Counted from the first letter of the stretch, positions 43,713 through 58,200 are shown. The stretch: DNA of 64,000 bases from Sipunculus nudus (GCA_026874595.1 CM049318.1:43442456-43506455); one strand, 5' to 3'. Notes: generated by a model from the sequence alone, not told the origin. Translations and numbers: made by a program.

Positions 43713-46700
43713 ACTAGATATTTCTTGGCACCGCAGGTGCCATAGTATCGCCAGACAATTAATCCCCCCCCCTTTAAGAATAGGCCCCCCATCTTCAGCA
43801 ACAATTAATATCAGACCACACTCATAAAAAAGGTCATTCTCATAGAAAAGGTCATGATCCAAATTTCAATATACATCATCCCCTAACCTATGTCTATGTA
43901 TATGCAAGAAATCTGTCCATTAGTTTTTGACTTATAATGCTCACAATACTGTTAAGTGGCAATGATGGGGTATTAAACGGCACGAAAACAAGTAAAAGAA
44001 TAACAGGTGGCACCACCTGTTTCCCGTTCATGACAACACTATCCAAGATCTTCGTTCAAGTTGATTTTTGGACCAATCAATGCATCCCTTATTGGGAAAT
44101 TAATGATTTTGTGTGATTTTCACCATATATGGCAATACTCAAGGTCAAGGCCACTCACTGGAAAGGTCATGACCCCTATTCAAATAAACATTATCCTATA
44201 ACCCATATCCATGTATATGCATAATATGAAAGAAATTTGTCCATTAGTTTTTGACTTATAATGCTCACAGTACTGATAAATGGCAAAGATGGGGTATTAA
44301 ACGGCACAAAACAAGTAAAAGAAAAACAGGTGGCGCCACCTGTTTTCGGTACATGACAATACTTTCCAAGATCTTCGAACATGTTGATTTTTGGACCAAT
44401 GCATGCATCCCTTATTGAGATATTAATGATTTTGTGTAATTTTCACCATATATGGCAATATTCAAGGTCAAGGCCACTCTAATAGGAAAGGTCATGACCC
44501 CAATTTATATATACATTATCCCATAACCCATGTCTATGTATATGCATAATATGAAAGAAATCTGTCCATTAGTTTTTGACTTATAATGCTCACAGGTTAT
44601 AAATGTACTGTTAAGTGGCAATGATGGGGTATTAAACGGCACGAAAACAAGTAAAAGAATAACAGGTGGCGCCATAGTATCGCCAGACAATTAATCCCCC
44701 CCCCCCCCTTTAAGAATAGGCCCCCCATCTTCAGCAACAATTAATATCAGACCACACTCATAGAAAAGGTCATTCTCATAGAAAAGGTCAAGATCCAAAT
44801 TTCAATATACATCATCCCCTAACCCATGTCTATGTATATGCAAGAAATCTGTCCAATAGTTTTTGACTTATAATGCTCACAGTACTGTTAAATGGCAATG
44901 ATGGGGTATTAAACGGCACGAAAACAAGTAAAAGAATAACAGGTGGCACCACCTGTTTCCCATACATGACAACACTATCCAAGATCTTCGTTCAAGTTGA
45001 TTTTTGGACCAATCAATGCATCCCTTATTGAGAAATTAATGATTTTGTGTGATTTTCATCATATATGGCAATATTCAAGGTCAAGGCCACTCATTGGAAA
45101 GGTCATGACCCCTATTCAAATAAACATTATCCTATAACCCATATCCATGTATATGCATAATATGAAAGAAATTTGTCCATTAGTTTTTGACTTATAATGC
45201 TCACAGTACTGATAAATGGCAAAGATGGGGTATTAAACGGCACAAAACAAGTAAAAGAATAACAGGTGGCGCCACCTGTTTTCGGTACATGACAATACTT
45301 TCCAAGATCTTCGAACATGTTGATTTTTGGACCAATGCATGCATCCCTTATTGAGATATTAATGATTTTGTGTAATTTTCACCATATATGGCAATATTCA
45401 AGGTTAAGGCCACACTAATAGGAAAGGTCATGACCCCAATTTATATATACATTTTCCCATAACCCATGTCTATGTATATGCATAATATGAAAGAAATCTG
45501 TCCATTAGGTTTTGACTTATAATGCTCACAGGTTATAAATGTACTGTTAAGTGGCAATGATGGGTTTTAAACGGCACAAAAACAAGTAAAAGAATAACAG
45601 GTGGCGCCACCTGTTTCCGGTACATGACATAACTATCCAAGATCTTGGGTCAAGTTGATTTTTGGACCAATGCATGCATTCCTTATTGAGAAATTAATGA
45701 TTTTATGTGATTTTCACCATATATGGCAATATTTAAGGTCAAGGCCACTCATTGGAAAGGTCATGACCCCTATTCAAATAAACATTATCCTATAACCCAT
45801 ATCCATGTATATGCATAATATGAAAGAAATTTGTCCATTAGTTTTTGACTTATAATGCTCACAGTACTGATAAATGGCAAGATGGGGTATTAAACGGCAC
45901 AAAACAAGTAAAAGAATAACAGGTGGCGCCACCTGTTTCCGGTACATGACAATACTTTCCAAGATCTTCGAATATGTTGATTTTTGGACCAATGCATGCA
46001 TCCCTTATTGAGATATTAATGATTTTGTGTAATTTTCACCATATATGGCAATATTCAAGGTCAAGGCCACTCTAATAGGAAAGGTCATGACCCCAATTTA
46101 TATATACATCATCCCATAACCCATGTCTATGTATATGCATAATATGAAAGAAATCTGTCCATCAGTTTTTGACTTATAATGCTCACAGTTTATAAATGTA
46201 CTGTTAAGTGGCAATGATGGGGTATTAAACGGCACGAAAACAAGTAAAAGAATAACAGGTGGCACCACCTGTTTCCGGTACATGACATTACTATCCAAGA
46301 TCTTCAGTCAAGTTGATTTTTGGACCAATGCATGCATCCCTTATTGAGAAATTAATGATTTTGTGTGATTTTCACCATATATGGCAATATTCAAGGTCAA
46401 GGCCACTCTCATAGGAAAGGTCATGACCCCAATTTAAATAAACATCATCCCATAACCCATATCTATGTATTTGCATAATATGAAAGAAATCTGTCCATTA
46501 GTTTTTGACTTATAATGCTCACAGTACTGTCAAGTAGCAATTTTGGGGATATTAAACGGCATGAAACAAGTAAAGAATAATAGGTGGCGCCACCAGTTTC
46601 TGGAAAATGACAACCCTATCCATGATCTTCGATCAACTTGATTTTGGGATCAATCCATGCAAGTTTTCTTGAGATAATTAAGAATTTGTGTGATTTTCCC

Positions 46701-46929
46701 CAAAATTGAACCTATTCAAGGTCAAGGTCACTCTCCTAGTTGAGGTCATGACCTCATTTTAAATAGGCGTCGTCCTCTCACCCATATCTATACATATACC
46801 AAGTTTGGTAAAGATCCGTGAAATATTTGTTGAGTTATTGTGTCCAAAAGAAATCTCTGCGGCGGCGGCGGCGGCGGCGCGACCGTGCCTAAACCATAGT
46901 ATCTCCAGACTATGTCTGGCGATACAATG
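43713..46929 (+). mobile_element. 3.2-kb complete family III element with about 325-bp units
   Basis: 5' ACTAGATATTTCTTGGCACC then GTATCGCCAGAC. 3' (CGG)n at 46857-46879 and hairpin GTATCTCCAGAC-TAT-GTCTGGCGATAC at 46899-46925. Units carry ACAGGTGGCGCCACCTGT (an 18-bp palindrome) or variants near 44006, 44328, 44940, 45265, 45598, 45922, 46256, with a variant at about 46584. A segment of about 932 bp including the 5' repeat and the C run is duplicated: 43739 onward recurs at 44671. Non-coding. Confidence 0.88.
46857..46879 (+). repeat. (CGG)n microsatellite before the family III 3' hairpin
   Basis: Seven CGG triplets in an otherwise AT-rich setting. Equivalent tracts lie at 13596-13615 and 61534-61548, always just before the hairpin. 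Confidence 0.9.
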
Positions 46930-47934
46930 ATGGGTAACTACTAACCACTTACATCTGGCCCACTGTAATTACTTGGCAACCAATGAGTGAATAACTTAGC
47001 CCTGCAACCTTTAACCTCCTGACCAGCTGACCTCAAAATCAATTAGTTATTTCTTCATGCAAAAAGACCCATAAATATGAAGTTTGAATCACATTCAGTG
47101 ATGCATAGATGTGGCATATGTGAAAGACTGAAGGTTTGGGTTGAACAGTTTCACTTGAAATATGTTCACAAGCATTTAGAACAATATTGTGACCTTGACC
47201 TTTGACCTTTTGAACTCAACTTCAATAGGCTTCTTCCCCTATTGGTAGGTAAGTCATATATGACAGATGGAAGTAGATTGAAAAGTTTGCCTGAAAATGA
47301 CTCCACGCAAGAAGAGGGTGCTGTGAACTTGACCTTTGACCTCAAAATCAACAGGTCTTTTCCCCTGTTGGCAGAGAAGCGATATCAGTGCTAAAAGGTT
47401 TGGAATGAAAGGTCTAGCTTGAAATGTGTCCACAACATTTTCAAAGAAGTGGATCCTGTGACCCTGACCTTTGACCTTGTGACCTCAACATCTATAGGAT
47501 TCTTCTCCCACTTAGTAGGTGAGCTATATGTGAAAGATCAAAGAATTGGGATGAAAGGTTTGGCTTAAAATGCATCCACAGGCTTTTCAAAGAAGTTGGT
47601 TCTGTGACCTTGACCTTTGACCTTGTTGGTAGGTGAGCTGTATGTGAAAGATGGAAGGTTTGGGATGAAAATTTTGGCTAAAAGAATTATTTCTGGGAGG
47701 TGCAAACACACCCCATAACTTCGAGAATATAGGTCGCAGTGACCTAATTTCAGGTTTGCAAGGAGATCTTTTAGAACCTCTTAAGACTTACTAGGGTTCA
47801 TGGCCCTAGCCCCTACGGTTACGATTTGTGCCCTGCTAACGGATGGATGGCCGGCCGGACGGACAGACGGAAGGACGACGGACAAAGACCCATCGCTATA
47901 GCCCAGCATGACTGAAAGTCAGCCAAGCTAAAAA
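46930..47934 (+). mobile_element. Family I distal segment with TGACCT-rich units
   Basis: Matches 59210-60240: units of about 140 bp with GTGACCTTGACCTTTGACC, a closing GCAAACACACCCCATAACTT phrase, (GGACGG)n at 47842-47882 and hairpin 47900-47929. Its 5' part is probably 42140-42859. Confidence 0.75.
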
Positions 47935-47997
47935 GCATCGTTCATTCACTGGGGATGTGAACACTTTACTGCCAAAAATTTAGATATATGAAAAGAT

Positions 47998-48440
47998 TTC
48001 GACTTTTTAAACCCAGTTTTTTTATATTATATTAATTTACTATTAGGTCTTTCCCCTATTTATAACAGGACAACGGTGAACCTCTTTATGGATCACTGAA
48101 CAGAAATAATTGGAATATACATTTCATTATTATATATTACAGGAAAATGTAAGGTGCAAAAATATATTTGAATGTTAATTTTTAGATTTATCTTAAAGCC
48201 AAACTTTTAAATATAATAAAATGTTTCGACTTTTAAAACCCACTTTTGTTATATTATATTTATTTACAATTAGGTCTTTCCGCCCTTTATAACAGTACAA
48301 TGGTGAACCTCTTTATGGATAAATGAACAAAAATAACTGGAATATACATTTCATTACTATGTATAACAGAAAAAATTAACGTGCAAAAATATATTTGAAT
48401 GTTAATTTTAATATTTATTTTAAAGCCTGGACAATAAAAG
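47998..48440 (+). repeat. Two-copy tandem duplication, about 230-bp unit
   Basis: TTCGACTTTTTAAACCCAG at 47998 recurs as TTCGACTTTTAAAACCCAC near 48226. GGTGAACCTCTTTATGGAT and AATATATTTGAATGTTAATT recur in both. AT-rich and non-coding as far as I can see. Confidence 0.8.
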
Positions 48441-49610
48441 AATGAAAAGATTACTGAATGACGGACTCACTGAGTGAATGAATTAATATGTAAGACAAAT
48501 TGTCACAAAGACTAGATGGTTTTTACAAAACGTACATGATGAACCACTCTTATTGATGAATGAATAGAAACATGCATGGACTTTTAACCGCAAAGACTAT
48601 GTTATGTAGGCGTATTTATTTATTTATTTAAAATTTTTTTGCAAGAGTGGTTATGCCTAGAATTTTTAGACATTTTCTAAGTATATTTACTCAAATTCTA
48701 GAATAAGCACAAAAAACGGTTAAACCTATGGTTTCAACTAAAACGGAAATCAAAGAGAAATGTTCTCAAACAATTAATTATGTCCTCATGAAATAATGGA
48801 GGCAAATCAATCCCGTAATTTCTAAATGATTTTTACATCTCAATTTTGAAGTCCTTTGACAGAAGAAATTCTTAACGTTTTGGTCAGCAATCCTGAACGT
48901 CTGTGGGCTTTCTGATCCAGCATTTGTCTGATTACTAAATACCAGTGCCGCATACAGTGTTTTATGTTTGATTTAAAATAGACATGTGTCACTGACTGAT
49001 ATAATCTCTTATACCTATAAATCTATCACAGTTTAAAAAAAACAAATGTTGACAAGAAATTGGTCTTAGACAACGTATAATATATGTACATGACATATAA
49101 TCAGATTCATTTTCACATAATAATGATTAGCTATAGTGACCAGCTTATTAAGAAAAAGAAGATGACCCAGTTTAAAATGTTTTCCCCCTTTTATTGACAT
49201 GTCTATTTTAACGAATCGATCATTCTTTTACCAGGGAGTGAATGAGATATTCACATGTGCATTAGCGTAAAAAAGTAATCTGAAATAGAACCTATAAAAT
49301 ATTTGCTTTCCAAGGGGGCCGCTTAAAACATCAGAGTAATTTTGGTGACCCAGCATTGATTTCACGCCATGTTTCAACACCTTTTTATCACAAAGCCCAT
49401 GCATCCGTATTAGTGTGAAAATCAAAAGTCAGTTGAGCTACACAAAATAAACACCTTAATTATCAAAAACCTAATATGTAATGTTTATTTTAATTTTCAA
49501 TTTATGTGGTTTATTGTATGATCATTAACAAAATCACAATTAACGAAATCATAAAGCATTATATCTTTAAGTTTAACCCAAGCTATTGTTAATTTAATAT
49601 GCAATAAATA
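48441..49610. other. Unique AT-rich sequence without recognisable features
   Basis: None of the four element families or their palindromes is visible. Only short chance frames are seen. It may be intron or intergenic. Confidence 0.4.
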
Positions 49611-49620
49611 ATTTCAATTG

Positions 49621-49929
49621 CACACAACGTCAGAGGAACTCTACGGGAACTTTTTACTGACAATATTGAATAATTCTATTCCTTTATTTGTAACGTATTT
49701 GGTTTATGCGTGTGATGTTGTTTTGATTCTAATTACAGAGACTGTAAAGTATGTGAAGTCTCGGAAAATGTTATGGTATATGCTTCTCTGGAAGCATATT
49801 TTCTCTGGAGATATTTCTGACCGAATGCTTGCAGCCATATTGAATGCTCAAAAAAAAACTGCTCGTGTGTGTAATGTTTGTTTTCAAGATATTAAGTTAC
49901 TTGTTGAATATCCTGGATTCCATCATAGG
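49621..49929 (+). CDS. Possible coding exon, unrecognised product
   Basis: An open frame of about 103 codons in a repeat-free island. It has no ATG at its start, so it would have to be an internal exon. It encodes a hydrophobic stretch (FLLTILNNSIPLFVTYLVYA, then CDVVLILITE), a basic segment, and SDRMLAAILNAQKKTARVCN. A possible donor, CATAG|GTAATC, sits where the frame meets its stop. The best nearby acceptor (ACGTCAG at 49632) has a poor pyrimidine tract. I do not recognise the protein, and chance remains the leading alternative in AT-rich DNA. Confidence 0.15.
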
Positions 49930-49932
49930 TAA

Positions 49933-50900
49933 TCTGTCTTTGTATTTCTTTCAGGTCTTATCATGTCCCCTGCTTATCATGTCCCTTTGCATGGGGTAGT
50001 TGTGTGTAGGTGTGGCCAAAAGCAGGTCTTTAACTGGAAGTCTGGAGTGTTCATCACACATTCTTGTGTACTTTTAGAGCGGTTAGGGATCCATGAAATA
50101 TTTTATAATATGATTTATGTGTTAGTCTGGTAGTAAAAAAATTTGCATATTCATCTGCCTAGAAGGGGCTGCAAGGGACACCCCCTCTCCCACCCCGTTA
50201 AATTCTCAGGAACAGCAAGAGCAAGTATCCCAAAATCTTATGCCAAAGTCAGTGACATGTCATATGTTGAAAGATTGAGTTTTTTTGTGGCACCAACTTC
50301 ATTGACCTGTTTTTACGGGCAAACACCTTTTAATTTTATCCCTTTTCAGCTTCTGCATCAAAATCTGCAACGATGAAACTGCAGGCCGAATGATATAATT
50401 TTTCACAAGAATTATCCTTGGGTAGGGTTGTCACAGTTATATAAGATTTCACCAAGTACATTGATCAAGGAAAGCTGAAGTTCGTCTGTATCAAACTAAG
50501 AATCAAACTGAGGGCTGCAATAGTCTTTTTCTGCAAACCTGTTGTTTCAAATTCTGTAAAATTTGCACCAAAATGATTCTTATATTTTCTTCTTTGATCA
50601 GAGTTTACTTAAATGATTTCAGCTGAATTATTTGACCATTTTAAATAAAAGGACATTTAAATAATTTAGTAAACAAAGCTAGTACATTTGTTGTAGTAAC
50701 AGACTGAGCTCTCTTGGTATAAAAGCAGAGGTCTACTGGCAACATAAAACTTATTGGTCCATGTCTAACTAATGTGTAAGATAAATGCATGAAAAAAAAT
50801 ATCTGTATTCTGGTTTTACTTTCAATAGACTAAACATTTTTAATAAAAATTTTATGAATATGTCAGCATGAAAAAATCATTTTACCAGAGTCTTTCAGTC
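49933..50900. other. Unique sequence, nothing recognised
   Basis: Includes a slightly GC-richer stretch at 50150-50230 with no convincing frame. No family signature. Confidence 0.35.
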
Positions 50901-51792
50901 TGTGTAAACATTTTTAACAACAGGCCAAGATTTTGTCTGTATCTATAAACAGCTTGGCAGACTGCCAACTAATTCAGAGTGGGCGACAGGCGAAGATCAT
51001 GTCTGAATCTATAAACAGCTTTACAGACTGCCGACTAATTCAGAGTTGGCGACAGGCCAAGATTTTCTCTCTATCTATTTTTATCTTTAGCAGAACGCCA
51101 ACTGTTTCAGATTAGGCAACAGATTAAAAGTACAGTCAGTGCAGCCCGGTAAAGGTCAGTAGCTACACCTGGCACTTAGCCACAGCTGACACTGGGGGCA
51201 ACTGCCTTCCTCAGTTGAGCTTTTCAGTGTTGTTGACCAAACTCGAGAACATTTCATGTATCAACCTGAATTGTTGGCCTGTTAATGCATCGTTGATGGC
51301 TGTCACCAACTTAAATGATTTTTGCACAGTGTATGTTCCTGTTTAAAACAGTTGGGATTTTATATTTCAGCCTAAAATTAGGCATATCTGTACATTTTGG
51401 ACAGCTCTGTCATGTACAATACCTGTGGCGCCATCTACAATTGTTTCATGTATCTATGCATATAGCCTAAGAGTGGTTTGAATTATCTTCCTGGAATTTT
51501 GTATGTCCAGACATGCTGAATGGCTTTCTTATACACACAACTGGTGGTGCCATTTACAATCAGTTTTGTGTTGTATATAAGCTTTTTTACCAGGAGTGAC
51601 GCTGTGTAATTGGTGCTTGCACTTGGGTTCAAAATGATTGGTACTTGTTATTTACATGTACGTGTCACACATGTATTGAAAAGCAATCAAGCACTTTTCG
51701 TATAATGATCAAGCATGTTATCATGGAAGCATTATTCTAACTGATGTACATCCCATTGCACAGGTTCACATTAGGCCTGTAGGCCTTGTTTT
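50901..51792 (-). mobile_element. Inverted family II element fragment
   Basis: Read on the minus strand it starts ACAAGGCCTACAGGCCTAAT (51773-51792) followed by GTGAACCTGTG. It then has units with ACCAGT- or GGCGCCACAGG-type half palindromes (51423-51434 and 51543-51552 on plus). At 50927-51120 there are three units of about 68 bp (AAACAGCTTGGCAGACTGCC) that are the reverse of 23270-23400. The 3' end was not found. Only clear minus-oriented copy in the window. Confidence 0.7.
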
Positions 51793-52651
51793 TTTATGAA
51801 ATCATGATTCTCGTCTAATCAGAAGATATACTTTGCTAGATTTTTCAACATTTTGACAATAAAGGATGATAAAAGGTGACATCTTGACCTCTTTAATGAT
51901 TTATTTTAACTACAATAACTTGATTGCTGACAGCGATATTAGGTGATTTTACTCTTGTTATCACACAGCATCACTTCAAAAGCCTAAAAACTATTAAATA
52001 TTGCTGAAAATATGCCATATCTTGATTATTTTGTATACATAAAAGTAAGGCATTCAAATTATTGGAATATAATAATTATTTTGCAATATATATAAATATA
52101 TTCTAAAAATTATTTTGTTTTTTTTTTAATTTTTAATACAAAATGAATCAATATTTCAATATTCATCTCAAATAATTCATCAAAATTTGTTTGGGTATCT
52201 GTAGAAAGTTATATTTCGCCATTTTATTAGCACTTGGTAAATATTATATGGCCAAGACCGATCAAAAACCAAATTATTACCAAAAATTAAATTGTACACA
52301 CAAAAATTGATATATTTTAAAGATGGCCGCCAAAAAGTCATTTAGCTGGGCATGCTGCATGTCCATCACATGTTTTCATATAGTTCAGATGCTGTAGTAA
52401 CTGAAAAACATAACAGCATTTAGTCCCCCTATTTGGTAGTTAAACCCATATTTTGGGGGTTTGGCTCATCAACTAATGGTACACTTGTGCAAGCGTGCCA
52501 TTCCCAAATGTTAATATCCCACTTATAAATGTATTTATTATCCATAAATGGGCAAATGTGTATTAAAGAGGGGTTTAAAAGAGTTATTTAACTATCTTGA
52601 ATGCATTACCCCAAAGTTTTATTATTCTATAATAAGGAAAAATGAATATAA
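51793..52651. other. AT-rich sequence, nothing recognised
   Basis: No gene, palindrome or element end seen. It could be intronic or the unreadable remnant of older repeats. Confidence 0.35.
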
Positions 52652-53115
52652 CTAGAGATTTCTGGTAATGGAGATGCCTTAGTATCCCCAGACATATAAT
52701 AGGCTCCTGTGACCTTCATTTTTGACCTTGTGACCAAAAAATGGATAGGGGTCTTCCTCCATCTGCAGGTGAACCATATCTGCATGATAAATGGTCTGAG
52801 ATGAAAAGTTTGGCTAAAAATGCATCCACAATCTTTTAAAAGATGTGTTTCCTGTGACCTTGATCTTTGACCTCAAAATCTAAAGGAATCTTGTTATATT
52901 GATGGGCCATATATAAGTCAAGTTTGAAATCCATATATCAATCAAAGCTGGAGTTATCATCAGGAAATAAATTTTTGGACAGATGGTTCCTGTGACCTTC
53001 ACCTTTGACAAGGTGCCATCAAAATGATGGGCACTAGTTTAGCATCTTACTTGTGTGAACTTGTATCTAGACTGGTACCCCATAATAAAATTGTGGTGGC
53101 GCCACCGCGTGTCTG
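52652..53115 (+). mobile_element. Truncated family III element
   Basis: ACTAGAGATTTCTGGTAATG-type 5' end and GTATCCCCAGACATA, followed by one and a half TGACCT-containing units, then a lone GGTGGCGCCACC at about 53094. The (CGG)n tract and hairpin are missing. Confidence 0.7.
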
Positions 53116-53577
53116 TGTATGAGACTAAAAAGTGATGTAAAACAGTGTTGTGTGTTCCCGAATCAAAGGATTACACAGGGTTTTTTGTTGCCAAATTTGT
53201 AGTTTTACCAATACCCCATTCTAGAGTTTGAATCACTGGAATCAAAATTATGCAAAAGTATAATCATTAATCAAGTTTGATAAAAAATATTTATGCTCAG
53301 GGTTTGTTTATATGGGACGTGCGCTGCAGAGTAAAGACTGGTCGTAACCCAATTGAGACCTGGATGAAACGCCTCATGAAACAGAAAAGGAATACGTAAT
53401 GATAATTTTATCTATAAGTTACAATATAACCATAATATAACCTTGCAGCAGCAAGCGGAAATGTATGCACAGCTGAGCCACAACATGTAGAGCGAGGTCC
53501 GCTTGGCGTATGTGGTCATGAGCTTGTCTCCTGAAGTACTTTGGAACCGGCCTTTTCTATCGCCTTTAAATAAAAAT
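53116..53577. other. Unassigned sequence
   Basis: Somewhat less AT-rich, without long frames or family motifs. Confidence 0.35.
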
Positions 53578-55215
53578 AACAAGGGACCTATGGGTCACTG
53601 TGCTCAGCTGACCTTAACCTTGAAGGTAAAAATCTAAAATAATATCTCATGGAGATAAAGTGTAAGAGGAAGAGGTAATAAAGGCCATGGTTGGTTTATA
53701 TGATTGGTTTGAATTGATGAGCAAGAAATTGTTGAAAAAATATTTTGTGACCTGATCATGTGTTTCCTAATGTTGAAACTAAAGCATGTGAGCAGTTTGT
53801 GAACAAATGATCTGTACTATTACCATGATCATTAGTTGGTTTTTCGATTAACTGTTGACATTTCAGTAGTTTACACATTTGTTCAATTGAATCTATTTTT
53901 TTGTATAATATATATTATTAAATATATATGTATTTTTTTATGAAATGTATACAGTTGAAATATAGCTAATTAACAACATAAAACAGGGCAAACAAAGCCT
54001 GATCTCAAATTCTGCTGAGGCAGGAAAATAATGAACAAATGTTTGTATTAAATCCTGATTTTTTTATCACATCAATTATTTTCTAATTTAAGTTTATATT
54101 TCTATCATTTCCAATTTAACATATATATCTGAATATAAAAGTTGATTCATAATTCTCAATTGCATCATCATAAATCTCAATCTTATCAGATAACACCACA
54201 TCATGCATACAAATGTTTATTTATTTTTTACCACAAAAATATATCTTTTAAATCTGCAAACAATAAATATAAAAAAATAATACTTGATTAAGATTTCACA
54301 ATTTGTCTTTATTTATCCATAATGTGCTTCATATTTTATAATAATTTAAGCATACTGATGGGTTCATTTATATTTGTTAAAATCAATTAAAAGAAAATTG
54401 ATTTCTTTAACAATGTTACATTACACAACATTGCATCTTCTGGATTACACCTTGAATTATTTTTTCAAGGAAAGTTTCTGCATATCGGAGTGGAAACGGC
54501 ATTACAATTAAGGAGATACAGTGAAAACAATAACAATTATTGCATAACACTTGGTTGGTTGGGTTTGCAGGGGGGGGGGAGGGAGATTGGGGTGAGAATA
54601 ACTGTACACCTGTCACAGCAGGGGATCTCCCCCAGTGACTGTAACAAATCAGAAACCCTCGCATAGCTGACTTCCAGTGACCTGGAGTGGGACCCTGCAT
54701 CTGTAATCAAAGCAAGTGACTACAGAAAAAAAAATCAATAACTAGCTTAATTTTCAAGCTTTTATTTTCAAATTTCAGATTTAGACAAACTAAATATTTA
54801 TGTTTACATGCTGTGAAAATTAAATCAATGGTGCTTACAGGAAAAAAACGTGCCATGGTCAAAGTTGGGCAAAATTTAAGGTACTGATTTTTTTTTATGC
54901 TAATAACTTAAAAAATTTACAAAATTCAGATCTAATTTTGGGTAAACAATTGAATCTTAATTAAATATAGTTATATACTTGAGAAAATAGACCCTAGTTT
55001 AAAAATTTTTTCATGTTAAGTGAGTTATTATTTTTCCTGATTTTTTACAAAATCCATTATGTTTGGGCCCCTAACTTAAAGAATTTATACTTTACAGACT
55101 TAATTTCTGGCATGTACATAGGAACTATATAGAGGAATATTTATGGTAAATATGAGGAAAAACAGATGAGTGGTTTTGATATAAGGCAATCCTGAAGTGT
55201 GAAAATAGGATTTAA

Positions 55216-58200
55216 ACAAGTGACCCATGGGTCATGACGCTCAGCTGCCAAGCATGACCTGTGACATCATGGACTGAGATTCACAACTTCCAGTCAAATT
55301 TTGAAGAACCAATTTGCCAATTTGTTGAAAATTTTCTATGACAACAGAAATATATATCACCTATGTCTGGTTAAAACACAGTGAATTGATGGTCTGAGAA
55401 AAATGCATGATTGTTAAGCTATCAGGAACTATTCCAACAGCTTGCTTGAAACCTGTCAGTCTCAAAAGGAACACCACAAAGGGCAAATATAAGATCAAAA
55501 TATATAGCAAAAATCAACGAAATACATGCAAGAATTATTGAGAAACAGGTGCTTCTGTATGAATTTTTATTCAATACAAGCCAACTGTACTGCACTTTTA
55601 TAAATGATGGTAATATTTATTCAGAAATATTTGACCCAATCCTTTACAAGATTACATAAATATACATCCAACTGCATTCACTTTAACTAAGGAATTAAAA
55701 GATGGTTGCCTAGTGGCCATATTGGACTTCTGACAAGTCTGAAATCAGACAACAAACATTCTCTAAATGGGACCAAACATTAAAGAACAAGGGACCTATG
55801 GGTCACGACGCTCAGCTGTTATATATGATAAAAAAATATTTTTTAGAAATGAGGCACATGCTGGTTTTGTGTGGTAATAAATATAAGCTGTATTATGAGT
55901 TGTATGTATGATTTTGATAGTATCTTTGGAGACAGGGAAGAGGATTGATTTCATTTATTTTATTAACAAATAGAGTGCTATTGTCACACAGATTTTGACT
56001 TGGCCATATAACTTATAAGCAGAACATACAATATAAGAGTTTAACTATTTATTAAAAAAATTACAAATATTGTCCCAAATATAATTTTTATTAAAAATAA
56101 TAAGAGAATCATATGATTTTTTAAAATGAAATATAACTGATATGATTATTAAAATAATATTAAAGAATATATTCATGAATGCATTCATGAATACATTTTG
56201 AAAGTATTTGCACGAGTATTCATATACTTTCAGTTTTACCTGAATTTCCATTCTTTATGCAAGAAATTTTATAATGGAGTACATAATCATATTCGTATTT
56301 AAATACAATTACAAAGTATTTGCACCATGTCTGGTATTTATTCAGTTTTCACCAAACAATGATTTTGAGAATCCAGAATATACAAAATTCACACATTTAA
56401 ATAATGATCATAAGTACCTGGTTTTATGGCTTTTATTTATATTAAAAAATAACTGTAAAAAATTCATTTTTGACTAATTTCACATCAATGTACACACTAG
56501 ACACAGTAGGAGACACAGTAGGAATCTAGATTAATATTATCAACTGCATCTTTGTCTATCATTAATTTCCTTCATATAATCCCTAATGATTAGTAATGAA
56601 TAATATGATTTGCTTCTTTATCATTAAAACTGAACTGAAAAATGCCATAGGTGACTGCATGGTGTTATTTGGAATATGTGACATTCTACCCATCGATACA
56701 AGATTCTTATATCATCAGTAACTGCAAGTTAATTTCCTGTTATTATAAACTAACAAATTCCTTTTCTATTTTTCTTTAATTTATTATTAAAAACCAAGAA
56801 AAATTGATTAATTTATTGTTTATTGTTATGTTGTTGGTTAAAACTACTAGATGAGTTGGGTTGGACACCTGGATCAACTGTGGCTGGCCATAAGCTGCCT
56901 GGATTCTCGCCTCAAGCGTGCATAATTTGATGAAAGGTCAACAAGGTCAACATACAGGTGACTCAAGAAGGGCTGGAGAGAGCCAAAGTCTGACAGGGTC
57001 TCATAAAAAACATTAATAAAAGCTACAATATTTGGCCAATTTCTTTCAGCTTTCTAAACTAAAAAGCTGAAATCCTTATGTGTGCATGATATGAAAATTA
57101 TATCAACAGTGCTCTCAGGAAACAAATGTGCCATGGTCACAGTTGGGCAAAATTTAAGGTACTAATTTTATATTTATACTAATAACTTATAAAATTTGAA
57201 AAATTCAGAACTAATTTTGGGTATTCAATTGAATCTTGATTAAATAATGTTACATCCCTGACAATAAAATCTCTAGCTTCAGCAATGCCCTTGTTAAGGG
57301 AGTAAATATATTTCTTGATTTTTTACAAAGTGCATTATGTTTGGGCCCATAACTTAAAAAAAATACACAATACTGACATCATTCCTGGCATGTGCATAGC
57401 GAATGTATAGAAAAATATGTATATTATATATGATCAAAGTCAGATCAGTGGTTTTGATATTAGGCAGTCTTAAAGTGTAACAATGAGTTTTTAATGGAAA
57501 AATGAAGTTTTTCATTGATGTCTCGAAGGAATTAAGTCCTAGTGACCAAATTCTTGGCATGGTAGGGGATTTTGGAGAAATCTAACTGTATGCCAAATTT
57601 AAGGAACTTAGAGCTGAAGCTCGGGAGCTGAGCTCTAACAAACTGCATAACACTAGCAATATGTGACATGGTGCTTGAAAACTTGAATAAAATCTACAGT
57701 TTTTGATCAACTGGTTTCAAATTTTTGGTGTTAACAGTTGAAATGCTAACAAAAACATGCTGTGAAAATTAAATCCACAGCAGTTACAGCAAAAAAACGT
57801 GCCATGGTCAAAGTTGGGCAAAATTTAAGGTACCAAATTTTTATTTTTGCTAATATTTTAAAAAATTTAAAAGATTTTGATCTAATTTTGGGTATACAAT
57901 TTAATTTTGATTAATAAAAGTAATATTACTGGAAAAAAAAGTGCTTAGCTTTAACAAGTTTTGTGTTAAGTGATAAAATTTCTTTCCAGATTATTTACAA
58001 AATGCATTATGTTTGGGCCCATAACTTTTTTAAATTATATAATACAGACCTAATTTCTGGCATGTACATAGGAATTATATAGAGGATTATTTATAGGAAA
58101 TATGAGGAAAAACAGATGAGTGGTTTTGATATTAGGCAGTCCTGAAGTGTGAAAATAGGTTTTTAATAAAAAATTGAGGTTTTTCCTTAATTTCTCAAAG

